In this document: positions 37,157-45,387 of the stretch, in pieces
Position numbering within the stretch: position 1 is the stretch's first letter
Layout: each line of letters begins with the position of its first letter
Source of the DNA: Nitrospirota bacterium
GTDB lineage: Bacteria > Nitrospirota > Nitrospiria > SBBL01 > JAADHI01
Assembly (NCBI GenBank): GCA_029261215.1
Contig: JAJDBT010000041.1
Span: forward strand, 54,555-118,554
DNA: 64,000 bases
Direction: 5' to 3'
The notes under the pieces: generated by a model
Database searches by the model: none
Seen by the model: the letters and a program-made list of their open reading frames with translations, nothing else
What the model was told of the DNA's origin: nothing
Made by a program: the position numbers and the translations under genes

Positions 37157-37798
37157 CTAATTTCTGCTTCTTTCCAGTATATCGAGCGTGAGATGCAGTA
37201 GTTCATCGGGTCGGTTTGTGATGCCAAAGGCAAACGGGGGCACGCCTTTTTCCGGGTTAAAGACACCGATATAGAAAATAATGGGGGTCTTGTCTTTATT
37301 TTTTTGAAGCTGTTCCAATAGGCCCAGACCCGCCATGGCATCCTCTCCACGCGCCATGTCAGAGATGATGAAGTCGAAACGGCTGCGATTTAGGTGTTCG
37401 AGGGCTTCTTCCGTGTTGATGGCGACGGTGATTTCGGCTTTCAGTTTTATAAACATGTTTCGCTCATTTTGAAAAGCCTTGGGTTCGTCATCTACCCAAA
37501 GGATCTGAGCCCCTTCAAAAAGCGGCAGATTCTTTTTTGTTCGATTTACCGCAATTTCCCTGGCCTCGGTTGGGATAAGCACATTCCATTTTGGGTTTTT
37601 CTGTGCGAGTTCAATGATAGCCGCGTCGATGGATTTTTCTAAAAAAGAGAATGCCACACCCTGAAAGCTGAACCCGGTCAATTTTGGCAGGAGTTCATGG
37701 CGAATCGGTTTATAAAAGAGAATCAAAATGACTGCTGTGAGGATAAACCACAAAAGCGAGGGGATGAGCTGGATTAACTCAATATAAACGTTTTCCAT
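37157..37798 (-). CDS. Membrane-anchored receiver-like protein
   Basis: A 213-residue protein. One N-terminal transmembrane helix (about 12-30, LIPSLLWFILTAVILILFY) is followed by a linker and a response-regulator receiver-like domain from about 95. The acidic pair Asp103-Asp104 (ILWVDDEP) and Asp147 (DFIISDM) fit the phosphorylation site. The conserved Lys-Pro near the end is not visible and the Thr/Ser position reads IIFYIGV, so the domain may be degenerate. It lies 80 bases upstream of the SIR2-like gene on the same strand and probably belongs to the same operon. No histidine kinase is nearby. ATG 37798 is preferred over TTG 37813. Confidence 0.75.
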   Translation of the reverse strand: MENVYIELIQLIPSLLWFILTAVILILFYKPIRHELLPKLTGFSFQGVAFSFLEKSIDAAIIELAQKNPKWNVLIPTEAREIAVNRTKKNLPLFEGAQILWVDDEPKAFQNERNMFIKLKAEITVAINTEEALEHLNRSRFDFIISDMARGEDAMAGLGLLEQLQKNKDKTPIIFYIGVFNPEKGVPPFAFGITNRPDELLHLTLDILERSRN

Positions 37799-37864
37799 GA
37801 TGCCCTTGATCAAGAAGTTAAAAAAACAGCGGGGTCATTTGCGCTCGTAAAATCACCGCAAGGG

Positions 37865-37893
37865 TATCTACCATACTTGGATCGATCTTTCAA
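37865..37893 (-). promoter_or_regulatory. Possible promoter of the receiver/SIR2/nSTAND operon
   Basis: On the minus strand TTGAAA, 17 bases, TAGATA, about 65 bases before the receiver-like gene. It is a moderate match and no operator is evident. Confidence 0.35.
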
Positions 37894-38052
37894 TATTTTC
37901 CCAGAAATGCCTTTCGTAAAACGTCGGGCCTTGTGAATATTGTTCTAAAAAATGTCCTTATTTTAAAGGGCTATAAAGTGGTGAGATTTTTATTTTCTGC
38001 TGTGCTTTCAAGGGTTAAGTTAGGTTTTTGAAAATAAATAAAGGAGCGGATC

Positions 38053-38358
38053 GTGGGTGTGCCGGAGCATGTAGAGACCTTATATCGTAAGATCGAAACG
38101 GTGATTGTTGGCAAGCGGGATGTCATTGAATTGGCTGCAGTGACCTTGCTTTCTAAAGGACATCTTTTATTGGAAGACGTTCCGGGGCTTGGAAAAACCA
38201 TGCTGGCACGGGCTTTGTCCAAATCTCTCGCTTTGCGTTACAAACGCATTCAGTTTACGCCCGATTTGCTGCCCTTGGATGTGACGGGGGTATCGATCTA
38301 CAATCAGAAAACCGGTGAGTTTGAATTTAAAGCAGGGCCGCTGTTTTACGCTCAATAA
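38053..38358 (+). pseudogene. MoxR-type AAA+ ATPase, 3' deleted remnant
   Basis: Only about the first 97 residues of a MoxR ATPase of normally over 300 residues remain. They include the family N-terminus ([20 protein letters not shown]), Walker [16 protein letters not shown] and the stretch [18 protein letters not shown]. Homology stops at FEFKAGPLF, just where LADEINRA (Walker B) should follow, and the frame ends at 38358. The next bases belong to a transglutaminase-type gene, so a deletion has joined the two. The GTG start with AAAGGAG upstream is intact. Confidence 0.85.
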
Positions 38359-40206
38359 TCGGCGAGAGCTTTTTTATACCTATGCCATTTCTCTTGTCCT
38401 TTTTCTCTATGCGGCCAGTACGACACAACAGACCTCGTTTCTTTTTTACATCCTTTTTTATGTGCTGTCAGGCATTTTTGTACTGTTGACGGATCATGTC
38501 GATCAAAAACTGTCGATCGCAAAAGGAGGTGACCAGGAGGCTTTGCTCAAGGGAATTCATCTGCCCGTAAAAGGGTGGTCTGTTTCTGTGCTGATTGCTG
38601 TGTTGGGCATTTTTATTTATTTTATCGTGCCCAAGCCTCCTCCAGCAGGGATTGAGGCCTTTCCGGTTGAGGGGAGTTGGTATGGCCAAAATGGTGATTG
38701 GGAAGATGAATCAGAGCATGAAGGTGTGGGTGGAAACGATGGCGTATCGAAGGGAGAAGAATTAGGTGGATCTTGAGTAATGCCTGAGGATGAAAGTCAA
38801 TACAGGGGGGTATTTCTAATGACACGGTATTTTATCTGAAATCTGATCTCGCGCTTTATGCGCGTGGCCGGGTCTTCGCTCACTTTGATGGTCGCCGTTG
38901 GAAACAGGGAAAGCCGCAGAAAAAGAAGGTTTATCTTAAAGAGAAGCGGTTTACTTTTAAGGTCTTATCCAATGCACCCCGTCTTGGGCAAACCTACAAA
39001 ATTGTCAAACGTCTGCCGCTCATTCTTTTTGCCGGATACAAACCTGTTCATCTCTGGTTTTCGGCAGATATGATTAAAAAAGATGAAAATGATGTTTTAT
39101 ATTCTCCGGCGTATTTAAGGCCGGAGACCGTTTTCTCTGTAGAATCCCAGATGGATTTTGTTCAGGGTCATCCATTCGGCGGGTTTGAAATGCTTGATGA
39201 TCCGGCCCCGTATCTTCAATTACCAGACACACTTTCGGCACGAACCCTTAAACTGGGGGAGGAGATTGTCTCGGGAATTGTGATGCCCTTTGAGCAGGCT
39301 TTGGAGATTGAACGCGTATTAAATGAAGACTACACCTACACTCTTGAAACGGCTTTTGATGAGGACGATACACAAGACCTCGATCATTTTATTTGAGCGT
39401 AAACAAGGGCAGTGTGAGTTTTTTGCAACGGCGATGGTGATGATGCTTCGTAGTCTCGGCATCCCCGCGAGGTTGGTCACGGGCTATGCAGCAAACGATT
39501 ATAATCCGCTCACTGGTTATTTTGAGGTCCGTCGATTAGATGCCCATGCCTGGGCCGAAGCCTATTTTCCTGAATATGGCTGGGTCACTTTCCAGCCGAC
39601 TCCATCTTTTGAATTACCCAATGAAATCCGGAAAAGCATTACCTTTTTTGCTACATTCAATCTTTAAAAGACTGGCTTGATTTGCTGGTTGAGCAGTATG
39701 CCTGGGCCAAAATCATCAAAACATTTTTAGCTTGGATTGATAACCTGCAAGCAGCCTTTAAAACGGTTTATGAAAGCACGCTTGGGGCATTTGTACAGCT
39801 TGGACGATGGTTTTTGAGTACTTGGTTTTATCTCGTGCCGCTTGCGATTATTTTGTTTGTTCATGCTCGTTTCCGTTCTTTTTTAGAGCGTGTTTTGTAC
39901 GGCAGGTTACGATGGTGGCGTATTCAAGGGATGAAAGCAAAAGATCCGAAGAGGTTTATCTTGCGGTGTTATCAGGAGATGGAAACAGGTTTTCGTGTTC
40001 GAGGATGCCCGCGTGCGTCTTCTTGCACTCCGCTGGAATACAAAGTGATTTTAAATCGTCAGTTTAAATCTGTTCAAAGCGAGGTTCGCCTGATCACCCG
40101 CCATTTTATAAAGGTCCGCTACAGTGCCTTGTCTTTGACTTCGGATGCTGTTTCAGAAGTCTGCGTGGCCTATGAAACGCTTTTGCAGGCCGCTCGATTT
40201 TATTGA
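38344..40206 (+). pseudogene. TgpA-like transglutaminase membrane protein, multiply frameshifted
   Basis: A TgpA/DUF3488-type transglutaminase gene spread over three frames. Pieces in order: membrane N-terminus without its first part ([20 protein letters not shown]) ending at a TGA at 38774; a frame with NDTVFYLKSDLALYARGRVF from 38818; a frameshift near 39394 in a T-rich run before LFERKQGQCEFFATAMVMML (catalytic Cys region); catalytic LDAHAWAEAYFPEYG and FQPTPSF; another frameshift near 39660 before DWLDLLVEQYAWAK and a last membrane helix to 40206. The family normally forms a moxR-DUF58-tgpA operon. Here DUF58 and both flanks are lost. Confidence 0.85.
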
Positions 40207-40261
40207 CAAATTCCGGCTATTTTATTACAGTTTGCCCCAGCGAAATGAGGGGATATTTCAA

Positions 40262-40570
40262 ATGACAACTCAACACAGTGAAAAAACGCACATTACTGCA
40301 AAAGCGGGCGAGCCATTTCAGATTAAGGTTTGGGAAGATCGAACAAAAGGGGGCTGCCGCTGGGTGCCGACCTACGATACGACGGCCTTGCGTTTATTGG
40401 GAGATGAATATGTCCGAACCCGAAATATTCGTGTGACCGATTCGGGCATGCGGATCTTTGAATTTGTCGGCATGGCTGCGGGCCAAAGCACGATAGAGTT
40501 TGAAGCCCGTTACGGCTGGAAGTTTTCGGCCGAACAGCAAATGATCTATGACGTGACGATCACCGATTGA
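40262..40570 (+). CDS. Chagasin-like (I42 family) protease inhibitor candidate
   Basis: A 102-residue protein starting at ATG 40262 with GAGGGG upstream. The order of strands, GEPFQIKVWEDRTKGGCRWVPTYD, then SGMRIFEFVGMAAGQSTIEFEARYGW, resembles chagasin-type cysteine protease inhibitors (I42), whose loops carry an NPTTG-like turn and a (K/R)PW-like turn. Here the first turn is EDRTKGGCRW and the last ARYGW, so the match is partial. No signal peptide is seen. It follows the decayed transglutaminase gene and directly precedes the tRNA gene. Confidence 0.6.
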   Translation: MTTQHSEKTHITAKAGEPFQIKVWEDRTKGGCRWVPTYDTTALRLLGDEYVRTRNIRVTDSGMRIFEFVGMAAGQSTIEFEARYGWKFSAEQQMIYDVTITD

Positions 40571-40582
40571 TTCTGCTATATT
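40553..40582 (+). promoter_or_regulatory. Likely tRNA-Glu promoter
   Basis: GTGACG, 18 bases, TATATT, the -10 lying 9 bases before the tRNA 5' end. It overlaps the end of the inhibitor gene. Confidence 0.5.
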
Positions 40583-40591
40583 ACGCCTCAT

Positions 40592-40667
40592 GGTCCCATC
40601 GTCTAGTGGCCTAGGACGTTGGCCTCTCACGCCGAAAACACGGGTTCGAACCCCGTTGGGACCACCA
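40592..40667 (+). tRNA. tRNA-Glu (anticodon CTC)
   Basis: A 76-base cloverleaf. The acceptor GGTCCCA pairs with TGGGACC; discriminator A and encoded CCA follow. The anticodon stem TTGGC/GCCGA closes a 7-base loop CT-CTC-AC with anticodon CTC, reading GAG. The T arm is CGGG-TTCGAAC-CCCG. All stems are intact. Confidence 0.95.
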
Positions 40668-40751
40668 ATCTTCAGAATGAGCGTATTCATTCGAAACATG
40701 CTCTTCTTAATTGTGTTTGTTAAAGTTGAGTTTTAATAAAGAAAACAAAGA

Positions 40752-41006
40752 ATGTCTGCGACTTATTATTGTTACAATTGCAAGGAAGCTTTTTCAAAAA
40801 TTGCCTCTAAAAAGTGTCCAAAATGTGATAAGCAGCTTGTCGGAAAATCCAATCGCCAGATTGGTCTAACGAGCCTGTTGTTTGGCACTTTTTTTGGATT
40901 TCTGGCTTTACCTGCCTACAAGATGGATCAGACCGTCTTTTATATCTGCGTCACCATGTTTGTCTTTTTCCTTTGGCAGGGCATGCGAAAGATTTCACAA
41001 GGCTAA
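40752..41006 (+). CDS. Small zinc-ribbon membrane protein
   Basis: An 84-residue protein. The N-terminal zinc ribbon has two CxxC knuckles (CYNC at 7-10 and CPKC at 22-25). Two hydrophobic segments follow (GLTSLLFGTFFGFLALPAY and TVFYICVTMFVFFLWQGM), so it should be an inner-membrane protein with a cytoplasmic ribbon. I know no function for it. It stands alone between the tRNA gene and a convergent gene. Confidence 0.65.
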   Translation: MSATYYCYNCKEAFSKIASKKCPKCDKQLVGKSNRQIGLTSLLFGTFFGFLALPAYKMDQTVFYICVTMFVFFLWQGMRKISQG

Positions 41007-41199
41007 TCGCACGAAACATCTGAAGTCGCCTCTTTTTCTTCTGCTTCAAGCTGACCGTCTTTTTTACGTTTGTGCGATTTGAATTTCTCTGAATATTTCT
41101 TTGGTGACCTTGCCTGCCCCTTTTGGTGCCTTCTGCCGGGACATTCGCGATCTCTTTGTTTTGATCGGGGAGTTTTGAGCGGCGGAATAGAACGATTGC

Positions 41200-41997
41200 T
41201 TAAACGGCCACTTTCTCGATTTTTGTCACGCACACCGTTTTTGAGGTGGGGTATACCGTCGGTCCAAACTGATTATAGACCGCGACGTCTGCTGCATCAC
41301 GTCCGTAGCCAATCGCCACATAGCCTCCCTTGAGTTCGGCCTGGGTCGCATCAAAAGCATACCAGCGCCCACCGACAAAAGCCTCGAACCAGGCGTGCAG
41401 ATCCATGGGTTTGAGTCTGTAGAGATAGCCCACGACCATCCGTGCCGGAATACTGAGGCTGCGGCATAAGGCGATCCCAAGGTGCGAGAGGTCCCGGCAG
41501 ACCCCTGACTGTCTGGAATTGATCTCTACTGCAGATACCGGCCCGGCGCTGCTGACAGGCTCATAATGGATCTCGGCGCGTAACCAGGTCACGATGGCCG
41601 AGACTTGATCGTAGCCTGGCAGTTGGCCTGCCGTAATCTCAGACGCCATTTGTCCAAAAAGGTCTGACTCACAATAACGGCTGGGTAAGAGATAGCTGAG
41701 GACGGCATCAGGCAGATTCTGAATTTCGACAAAAATGGCTCCGGGGGACTGATCTACATGATCCGCAGTCATTATTTCGGCGGCGGTGTACACTGCGAAG
41801 GCCCCAGGGGGAGCAAGCAGTCTCTGGCAGAGGTTTCCGTAGTCATCTGTGAATTCAAACACGGGAATACTGGGCTTGAGCCTGTATTCCTCGCGCGCGA
41901 TCCATTGCTGAGCACCGCTGCGCGGCCGCAACATAAGTACAAAGGGCGTGGGTCGTATAATGTCAAAGGTTAAATCACAGCTTGTGTTTAACCACAT
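41200..41997 (-). CDS. Transglutaminase-like cysteine enzyme (putative protease/hydrolase)
   Basis: A 265-residue protein with an N-terminal beta-rich domain (about 1-75) and a transglutaminase-like core. The triad is Cys167 ([11 protein letters not shown]), His201 ([10 protein letters not shown]) and Asp216 (YAFDATQ). Bacterial members are cysteine proteases or hydrolases more often than crosslinkers. ATG 41997 has AGGAG at six bases; the TTG two codons before is too close to it. No signal peptide is visible. It may partly replace the broken TgpA-like gene, but the two subfamilies differ and no link is proven. Confidence 0.85.
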   Translation of the reverse strand: MWLNTSCDLTFDIIRPTPFVLMLRPRSGAQQWIAREEYRLKPSIPVFEFTDDYGNLCQRLLAPPGAFAVYTAAEIMTADHVDQSPGAIFVEIQNLPDAVLSYLLPSRYCESDLFGQMASEITAGQLPGYDQVSAIVTWLRAEIHYEPVSSAGPVSAVEINSRQSGVCRDLSHLGIALCRSLSIPARMVVGYLYRLKPMDLHAWFEAFVGGRWYAFDATQAELKGGYVAIGYGRDAADVAVYNQFGPTVYPTSKTVCVTKIEKVAV

Positions 41998-42135
41998 GGC
42001 CAACTCCTAAAAAATGACTCCAACGAGCGCTCGGTTTTAATGAAGCATTGCGCCGATATTTAAGCGAAAAATCCCGTCATAGGTTTCTAGGTTTCAAGTT
42101 TATGAGGGATCTATGTTTATCAAACTGACCGGGGA

Positions 42136-42318
42136 TCAATCAGAAAGAGGCTGTTCTGTCTCAAGAGAAGGCGTTGTTTCATCCGCTGGAGGTTGATCGG
42201 GTTGCGCTTCGCTCTGAACAACGGTTTTCTCTAGTTTACGTTGTTTTTTTTCCGCTTTCTTTTTTAATTTTTCTAATTCTTTTTGTCGTTTTTCATATTT
42301 AAAGTTTTGTCTCGCCAC
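42136..42318 (-). CDS. Small Lys/Glu-rich conserved protein
   Basis: A 60-residue protein. MARQNFKYEKRQKELEKLKK is followed by a very basic helical stretch and then an acidic Pro/Thr-rich tail. Short proteins starting MARxNFxxEKRQKE recur in many bacteria with no assigned role. The start is GTG 42318 with a strong GAGGAG. The charge pattern suggests nucleic-acid or ribosome contact, which is a guess. Confidence 0.7.
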   Translation of the reverse strand: MARQNFKYEKRQKELEKLKKKAEKKQRKLEKTVVQSEAQPDQPPADETTPSLETEQPLSD

Positions 42319-42507
42319 TTTTTATCTCCTCAGGTCATGTTCCTTATAAAAAATAAATCATAAAGGGTGAAGATTTTTAATCTCCACTGCGTTGATCCGT
42401 ATGGTTTATGTTCAAGGACTCAGGTCTACCATACGGTTTTCTGTGTGGATTGTATAGGGGCAAGTGATCAAAACACTCGAAAGTGTTCGGAAGGGGACTC
42501 ATCAAAT

Positions 42508-42741
42508 ATGGGGTCTATTGGTTCTTTTGTCATTAATGAGAATCAGTATCAAATAATTGTTGACAAGGACTGGTACAGTTATTATGATGTTTTTCATGAT
42601 ATTGATAATGAATATCAATTTGCGTCATGGGGGAGTTTTAAAAGGCATTTGAATAAAGTAAGCGTCGACGAGGAAAGGTCGCATGTGCCTTCAAAGAGAC
42701 TTAAAAAGGCCAGAGATTCTTATGAAAACCAGAGCCCATAA
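42508..42741 (+). CDS. Possible 77-residue protein overlapping a Fur-type promoter
   Basis: The frame from ATG 42508 reads FVINENQYQIIVDKDWYSYY and a lysine-rich tail, which could be protein-like, and GGAAGGGG lies upstream. However, a near-consensus promoter and a Fur-box-like palindrome lie inside it (42560-42617), so it may be a chance frame in a regulatory region. No homologue is known to me. Confidence 0.3.
   Translation: MGSIGSFVINENQYQIIVDKDWYSYYDVFHDIDNEYQFASWGSFKRHLNKVSVDEERSHVPSKRLKKARDSYENQSP
42560..42617 (+). promoter_or_regulatory. Sigma-70 promoter with overlapping Fur-box-like operator
   Basis: TTGACA (42560-42565), 17 bases, TATGAT (42583-42588), then GATATTGATAATGAATATC at 42598-42616. 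The last matches the E. coli Fur consensus at 16 of 19 positions and has 7-base arms TGATATT/AATATCA. The operator starts at about the expected +1, where a repressor would block initiation. It should control the porin gene at 42798 through a leader of about 200 bases. Confidence 0.7.
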
Positions 42742-42797
42742 TGGAAGTATCAAGACGATTGAGGATATCAACCGAGAATGAAAGGAGAATTTACAAG

Positions 42798-43925
42798 ATG
42801 CATAAAATATGGATAGCGGCTCTGTTTATCATGGGAACAACATGGATTGGCCTGCCTGTATGGGCGATGGAAATGGAGATGGAAGTGGAAGAATCTGAAT
42901 CGGGTTCCGCCAAGTTGCATATGCATGGTTACGGGGAGCTTCATTACAATGTCCCCAAGGACGGCGGTAATTCCAACATGGATCTTCATCGTATGGTTTG
43001 GGGCTTAAGTTATGAATTTAATGATCGCATCAGTCTGCATACGGAAGTGGACTTTGAGCATTCCGCACAGGAAATGGAGCTTGAATTTGCCCACATCGAT
43101 TTTCTGATTACCCCTGCGATAAACATGCGTGCGGGTTTAATGTTGATGCCTGTAGGGCCCTTGAATGAATATCACGAGCCGACACTTTTTTACAGCGTTG
43201 AACGTCCGACGGTTCAAAAAGTGATTATTCCGACGACCTGGCAAGAAGGCGGGGCGGGTCTCTTCGGATCTCCTATAGAGGGCTTGCGGTATCGGGTTTA
43301 TGTCGTGGCCGGTTTGGCGGGCGAAAAAATTCGAGCAAAAGACGGGATTCGTGCGGGACGCGGCAAAGGCGCAGGCGGAGAAAATAAACCTCAGACAGGA
43401 GAAGACCTGGCCATCGTGGCCCGTCTGGAGTACAGCCCCATTTCCGGTCTTGACCTGGGTGCGTCTTATTATAATGGAAAAGTGGATCAGCTGAACAATA
43501 TTGCCGGTGACCCTTCCGTTGCGATTATGGAGGGAGACGTCCGGGTGCGCATTTCGGGTATTGATTTTCGTGCGCTTTATGCGAAGGTCGATATTGACGA
43601 TGCCAATCAAATTAATGCGGCCTTTTCAAACAATGTCGCAGAAGAAATGGTGGGATGGTATGTCGAGCTGGCTTATCACCTCGGACAGGCATTACAAACT
43701 GACTGGGATCTGGTTCCCTTTTACCGCATGGAAGAGGCCAATACCCAGGATGTCGTCCCTGCGGGAGTGACGGCGGAATTGCAATATAACCAGAAAATCA
43801 GCACTTATGGTCTGGCCTTTTTCCCGCACCCTCAAGTCGCACTGAAAGTCGATTTTCAAAATATTGAAGATGATGCGGGTGGCGATGCCGATCAATACAA
43901 CCTGGGCATGGCGTATATGTTTTAA
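42798..43925 (+). CDS. Outer-membrane porin-like beta-barrel protein
   Basis: A protein of about 375 residues. ATG 42798 has AAGGAG upstream and begins a Sec signal peptide (HKIWIAALFIMGTTWIGLPVWAM). The mature part alternates amphipathic strands and turns and ends in a barrel-closing strand YNLGMAYMF with terminal Phe. The start of the mature chain is Met/Glu-rich (AMEMEMEVEESE), which might bind metal. The family resembles phosphate- or anion-selective porin-like proteins. A strong promoter with a Fur-like box upstream suggests an iron-related role. An in-frame ATG at 42741 would place the signal peptide internally and is rejected. Confidence 0.75.
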   Translation: MHKIWIAALFIMGTTWIGLPVWAMEMEMEVEESESGSAKLHMHGYGELHYNVPKDGGNSNMDLHRMVWGLSYEFNDRISLHTEVDFEHSAQEMELEFAHIDFLITPAINMRAGLMLMPVGPLNEYHEPTLFYSVERPTVQKVIIPTTWQEGGAGLFGSPIEGLRYRVYVVAGLAGEKIRAKDGIRAGRGKGAGGENKPQTGEDLAIVARLEYSPISGLDLGASYYNGKVDQLNNIAGDPSVAIMEGDVRVRISGIDFRALYAKVDIDDANQINAAFSNNVAEEMVGWYVELAYHLGQALQTDWDLVPFYRMEEANTQDVVPAGVTAELQYNQKISTYGLAFFPHPQVALKVDFQNIEDDAGGDADQYNLGMAYMF

Positions 43926-43964
43926 ATCTTCTGCTGCTTTGATTTTCAAGAAAGAGGACTTTTG

Positions 43965-44153
43965 ATGACTGATCCGCCGTTGAGGAAAAAGATTGTTTTG
44001 AATGTGTTGGAGCAGAAATCCGGTGAAAAAGAGCTTCGTTGTCTATGCGGCAGCCTGATTGCCCGGATCTGCAAAGTGGGTTTGGAGTTAAAGTGCAGGC
44101 GATGCAAACGTTTTCACGTTATCCCTCTCACATGGGAAGCAGGTTCTGAATAA
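43965..44153 (+). CDS. Small Com-like zinc-ribbon protein
   Basis: A 62-residue protein with KELRCLCGSLIARI followed by GLELKCRRCKRFH: CxCG and CxxC knuckles spaced as in Mu Com-like zinc ribbons that bind RNA. The start is ATG 43965 behind AAAGAGGAC. It lies between the porin gene and a strong terminator. A regulatory RNA-binding role is possible but only by analogy. Confidence 0.65.
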   Translation: MTDPPLRKKIVLNVLEQKSGEKELRCLCGSLIARICKVGLELKCRRCKRFHVIPLTWEAGSE

Positions 44154-44227
44154 TGGATTTGTGAAAAAGATGGATCGGGGCGAGATGGATCTTGTCCTGT
44201 TATAAAAGCGGCTCGCGGTCATCTTAT

Positions 44228-44268
44228 CCCACGCCCGAAACAACAGGTATTTCGGGCGTGGGTCTTTT
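44228..44268 (+). terminator. Strong intrinsic terminator
   Basis: A perfect 13-bp stem (CCCACGCCCGAAA / TTTCGGGCGTGGG) with a 9-base loop, followed by TCTTTTGTTTG. It ends the porin/zinc-ribbon transcript. Confidence 0.85.
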
Positions 44269-44337
44269 GTTTGTACACAAGCGTTCGGAATATATGGAAG
44301 GTTCAGCGTTTGAGGCAATTGAAACGGGAGGTGAGCC

Positions 44338-44580
44338 ATGATGAGAAAACCTTGTTTGGAAGAAGTGCTGGTTGCTGCGCCGTATGGCACAATCAGTCGA
44401 TGTGCTTGCGGTACGTATTATGTCCGGTTTTATCAGACCACCATTTGTTTTACGGCCTTTGAGTTTGAAAGGGTGGCGAGGCTGTTCAAAATTTCATTGG
44501 GAATGCTCTCGGCCAAGGCCGTGAATCCAAGAGAAACCGAAGCATATTGGGGCACTTTGAAAGCGAAAATATCCGGTTAA
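44338..44580 (+). CDS. Small CxCG protein A
   Basis: An 80-residue protein (two tandem ATGs) after AACGGGAGGTGAG. The pattern ISRCACGTYYVRFYQTTICF followed by EFERVARLF parallels the next gene (VQTCGCGGFHISCPQMAFHL then GFQAMKHLL), so the two are paralogues. The motif C-x-C-G-x-(Y/H) ~ 15 residues ~ helix with Phe/Leu is shared. The short Cys cluster may bind metal. I know no function; the neighbours suggest the redox/iron operon. Confidence 0.65.
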   Translation: MMRKPCLEEVLVAAPYGTISRCACGTYYVRFYQTTICFTAFEFERVARLFKISLGMLSAKAVNPRETEAYWGTLKAKISG

Positions 44581-44614
44581 TGAATCAAACATATTGAAAG
44601 AACAGGAGGGTTCA

Positions 44615-44923
44615 ATGAAGGAAATATCTTCAAATCAGTCTCAGGAAACCTTGGCGCATACGTCCTTTGGCCGGGTGCAAACCTGTGGATGCGGCGGATT
44701 TCATATCAGCTGTCCGCAGATGGCATTTCATCTTTCAAAAGAAGGATTTCAAGCGATGAAACATTTATTGGATGAAGCCCATTTTGCAGCAGAAAAAAGG
44801 TCTGTCTCACATCAAAAAAGAAAACCCAGCCTTTCTAAACAAACAAAGCGTCAGGCTGGACTTGTGCTCGTCCCTAAAAAGCCGGGTGTTTTGACAGAAA
44901 GCGCAGGAAAGACCGAGATATGA
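44615..44923 (+). CDS. Small CxCG protein B
   Basis: A 102-residue paralogue of the preceding protein. The CxCG core is at about residues 23-26, followed by a Lys/Arg-rich tail (SHQKRKPSLSKQTKRQ). ATG 44615 has AGGAGGG at an ideal distance; the longer frame from 44594 is less likely. The TGA overlaps the cupredoxin ATG (ATGA), which ties it to that gene. Unknown function; metal handling or regulation is a guess. Confidence 0.65.
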   Translation: MKEISSNQSQETLAHTSFGRVQTCGCGGFHISCPQMAFHLSKEGFQAMKHLLDEAHFAAEKRSVSHQKRKPSLSKQTKRQAGLVLVPKKPGVLTESAGKTEI

Positions 44924-45372
44924 AAGGACTCAGGCGATTTTCTATGTTGATCGTATGGGGTGTGCTTTTTTTTAACGCCGGCTCCAGCGCAGAGGCGCAG
45001 GGTATCTCACAAGAAGTGTCTGTTCGCTTGACGGAGTGGCGAATCACGATGGACAAAGCGCTTTTTAAACCGGGTGAAATTGTATTTAATACCCAAAATC
45101 AGGGCAAGCATGTTCATGAATTGGTCGTGATTCAAACGGATCTTTTGGCCGATCATTTCACGGTTGAAGGCGGCAGGGTCAAAGAATCCAAAGTGGGTTC
45201 TGTCATTGGAGAAATTGAAGGCATCCCCCCAAGGCTTGGCGCTACACTCGCACTAAATCTTTCAGCGGGAAACTACGTGCTTTTTTGTAATAATCTGGAA
45301 GAGGGTGCCATTCTGGGGCATTATCAGCAGGGTATGCGCATTTCTTTTAAAGTGGAGTCCAGTCACGAATGA
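44920..45372 (+). CDS. Secreted cupredoxin
   Basis: A 150-residue protein with a Sec signal (LRRFSMLIVWGVLFFNAGSSAEA). The mature beta-sandwich shows a type-1-copper-like ligand set: His64/His66 (GKHVHELVV), Cys123 (YVLFCNN), His134 (LGHYQQGM) and Met139. The Cys-x10-His-x4-Met ending is that of small blue copper proteins. It should act as a periplasmic electron carrier or copper/iron protein. It precedes the ApbE-FMN fusion gene by 15 bases. Confidence 0.8.
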   Translation: MKGLRRFSMLIVWGVLFFNAGSSAEAQGISQEVSVRLTEWRITMDKALFKPGEIVFNTQNQGKHVHELVVIQTDLLADHFTVEGGRVKESKVGSVIGEIEGIPPRLGATLALNLSAGNYVLFCNNLEEGAILGHYQQGMRISFKVESSHE

Positions 45373-45387
45373 AAGAGAAACACTAAG

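Noticed and set aside
38858..39073. 71-codon frame inside the transglutaminase remnant
   Set aside because: It is out of frame with the recognisable TgpA-like sequence (NDTVFYLKSDLALYARGRVF in another frame) that covers the same bases.
41003..41233. Basic 76-codon minus-strand frame after the zinc-ribbon membrane gene
   Set aside because: It needs a GTG without a clear Shine-Dalgarno, overlaps the end of the transglutaminase-like gene, and its Arg/Lys-rich composition shows no recognisable pattern.
42367..42507. GTG-initiated extension of the small frame before the porin
   Set aside because: No Shine-Dalgarno at 42367, and the part up to 42507 (LHCVDPYGLCSRTQVYHTVF) has no protein-like regularity; only the part from ATG 42508 is kept, at low confidence.
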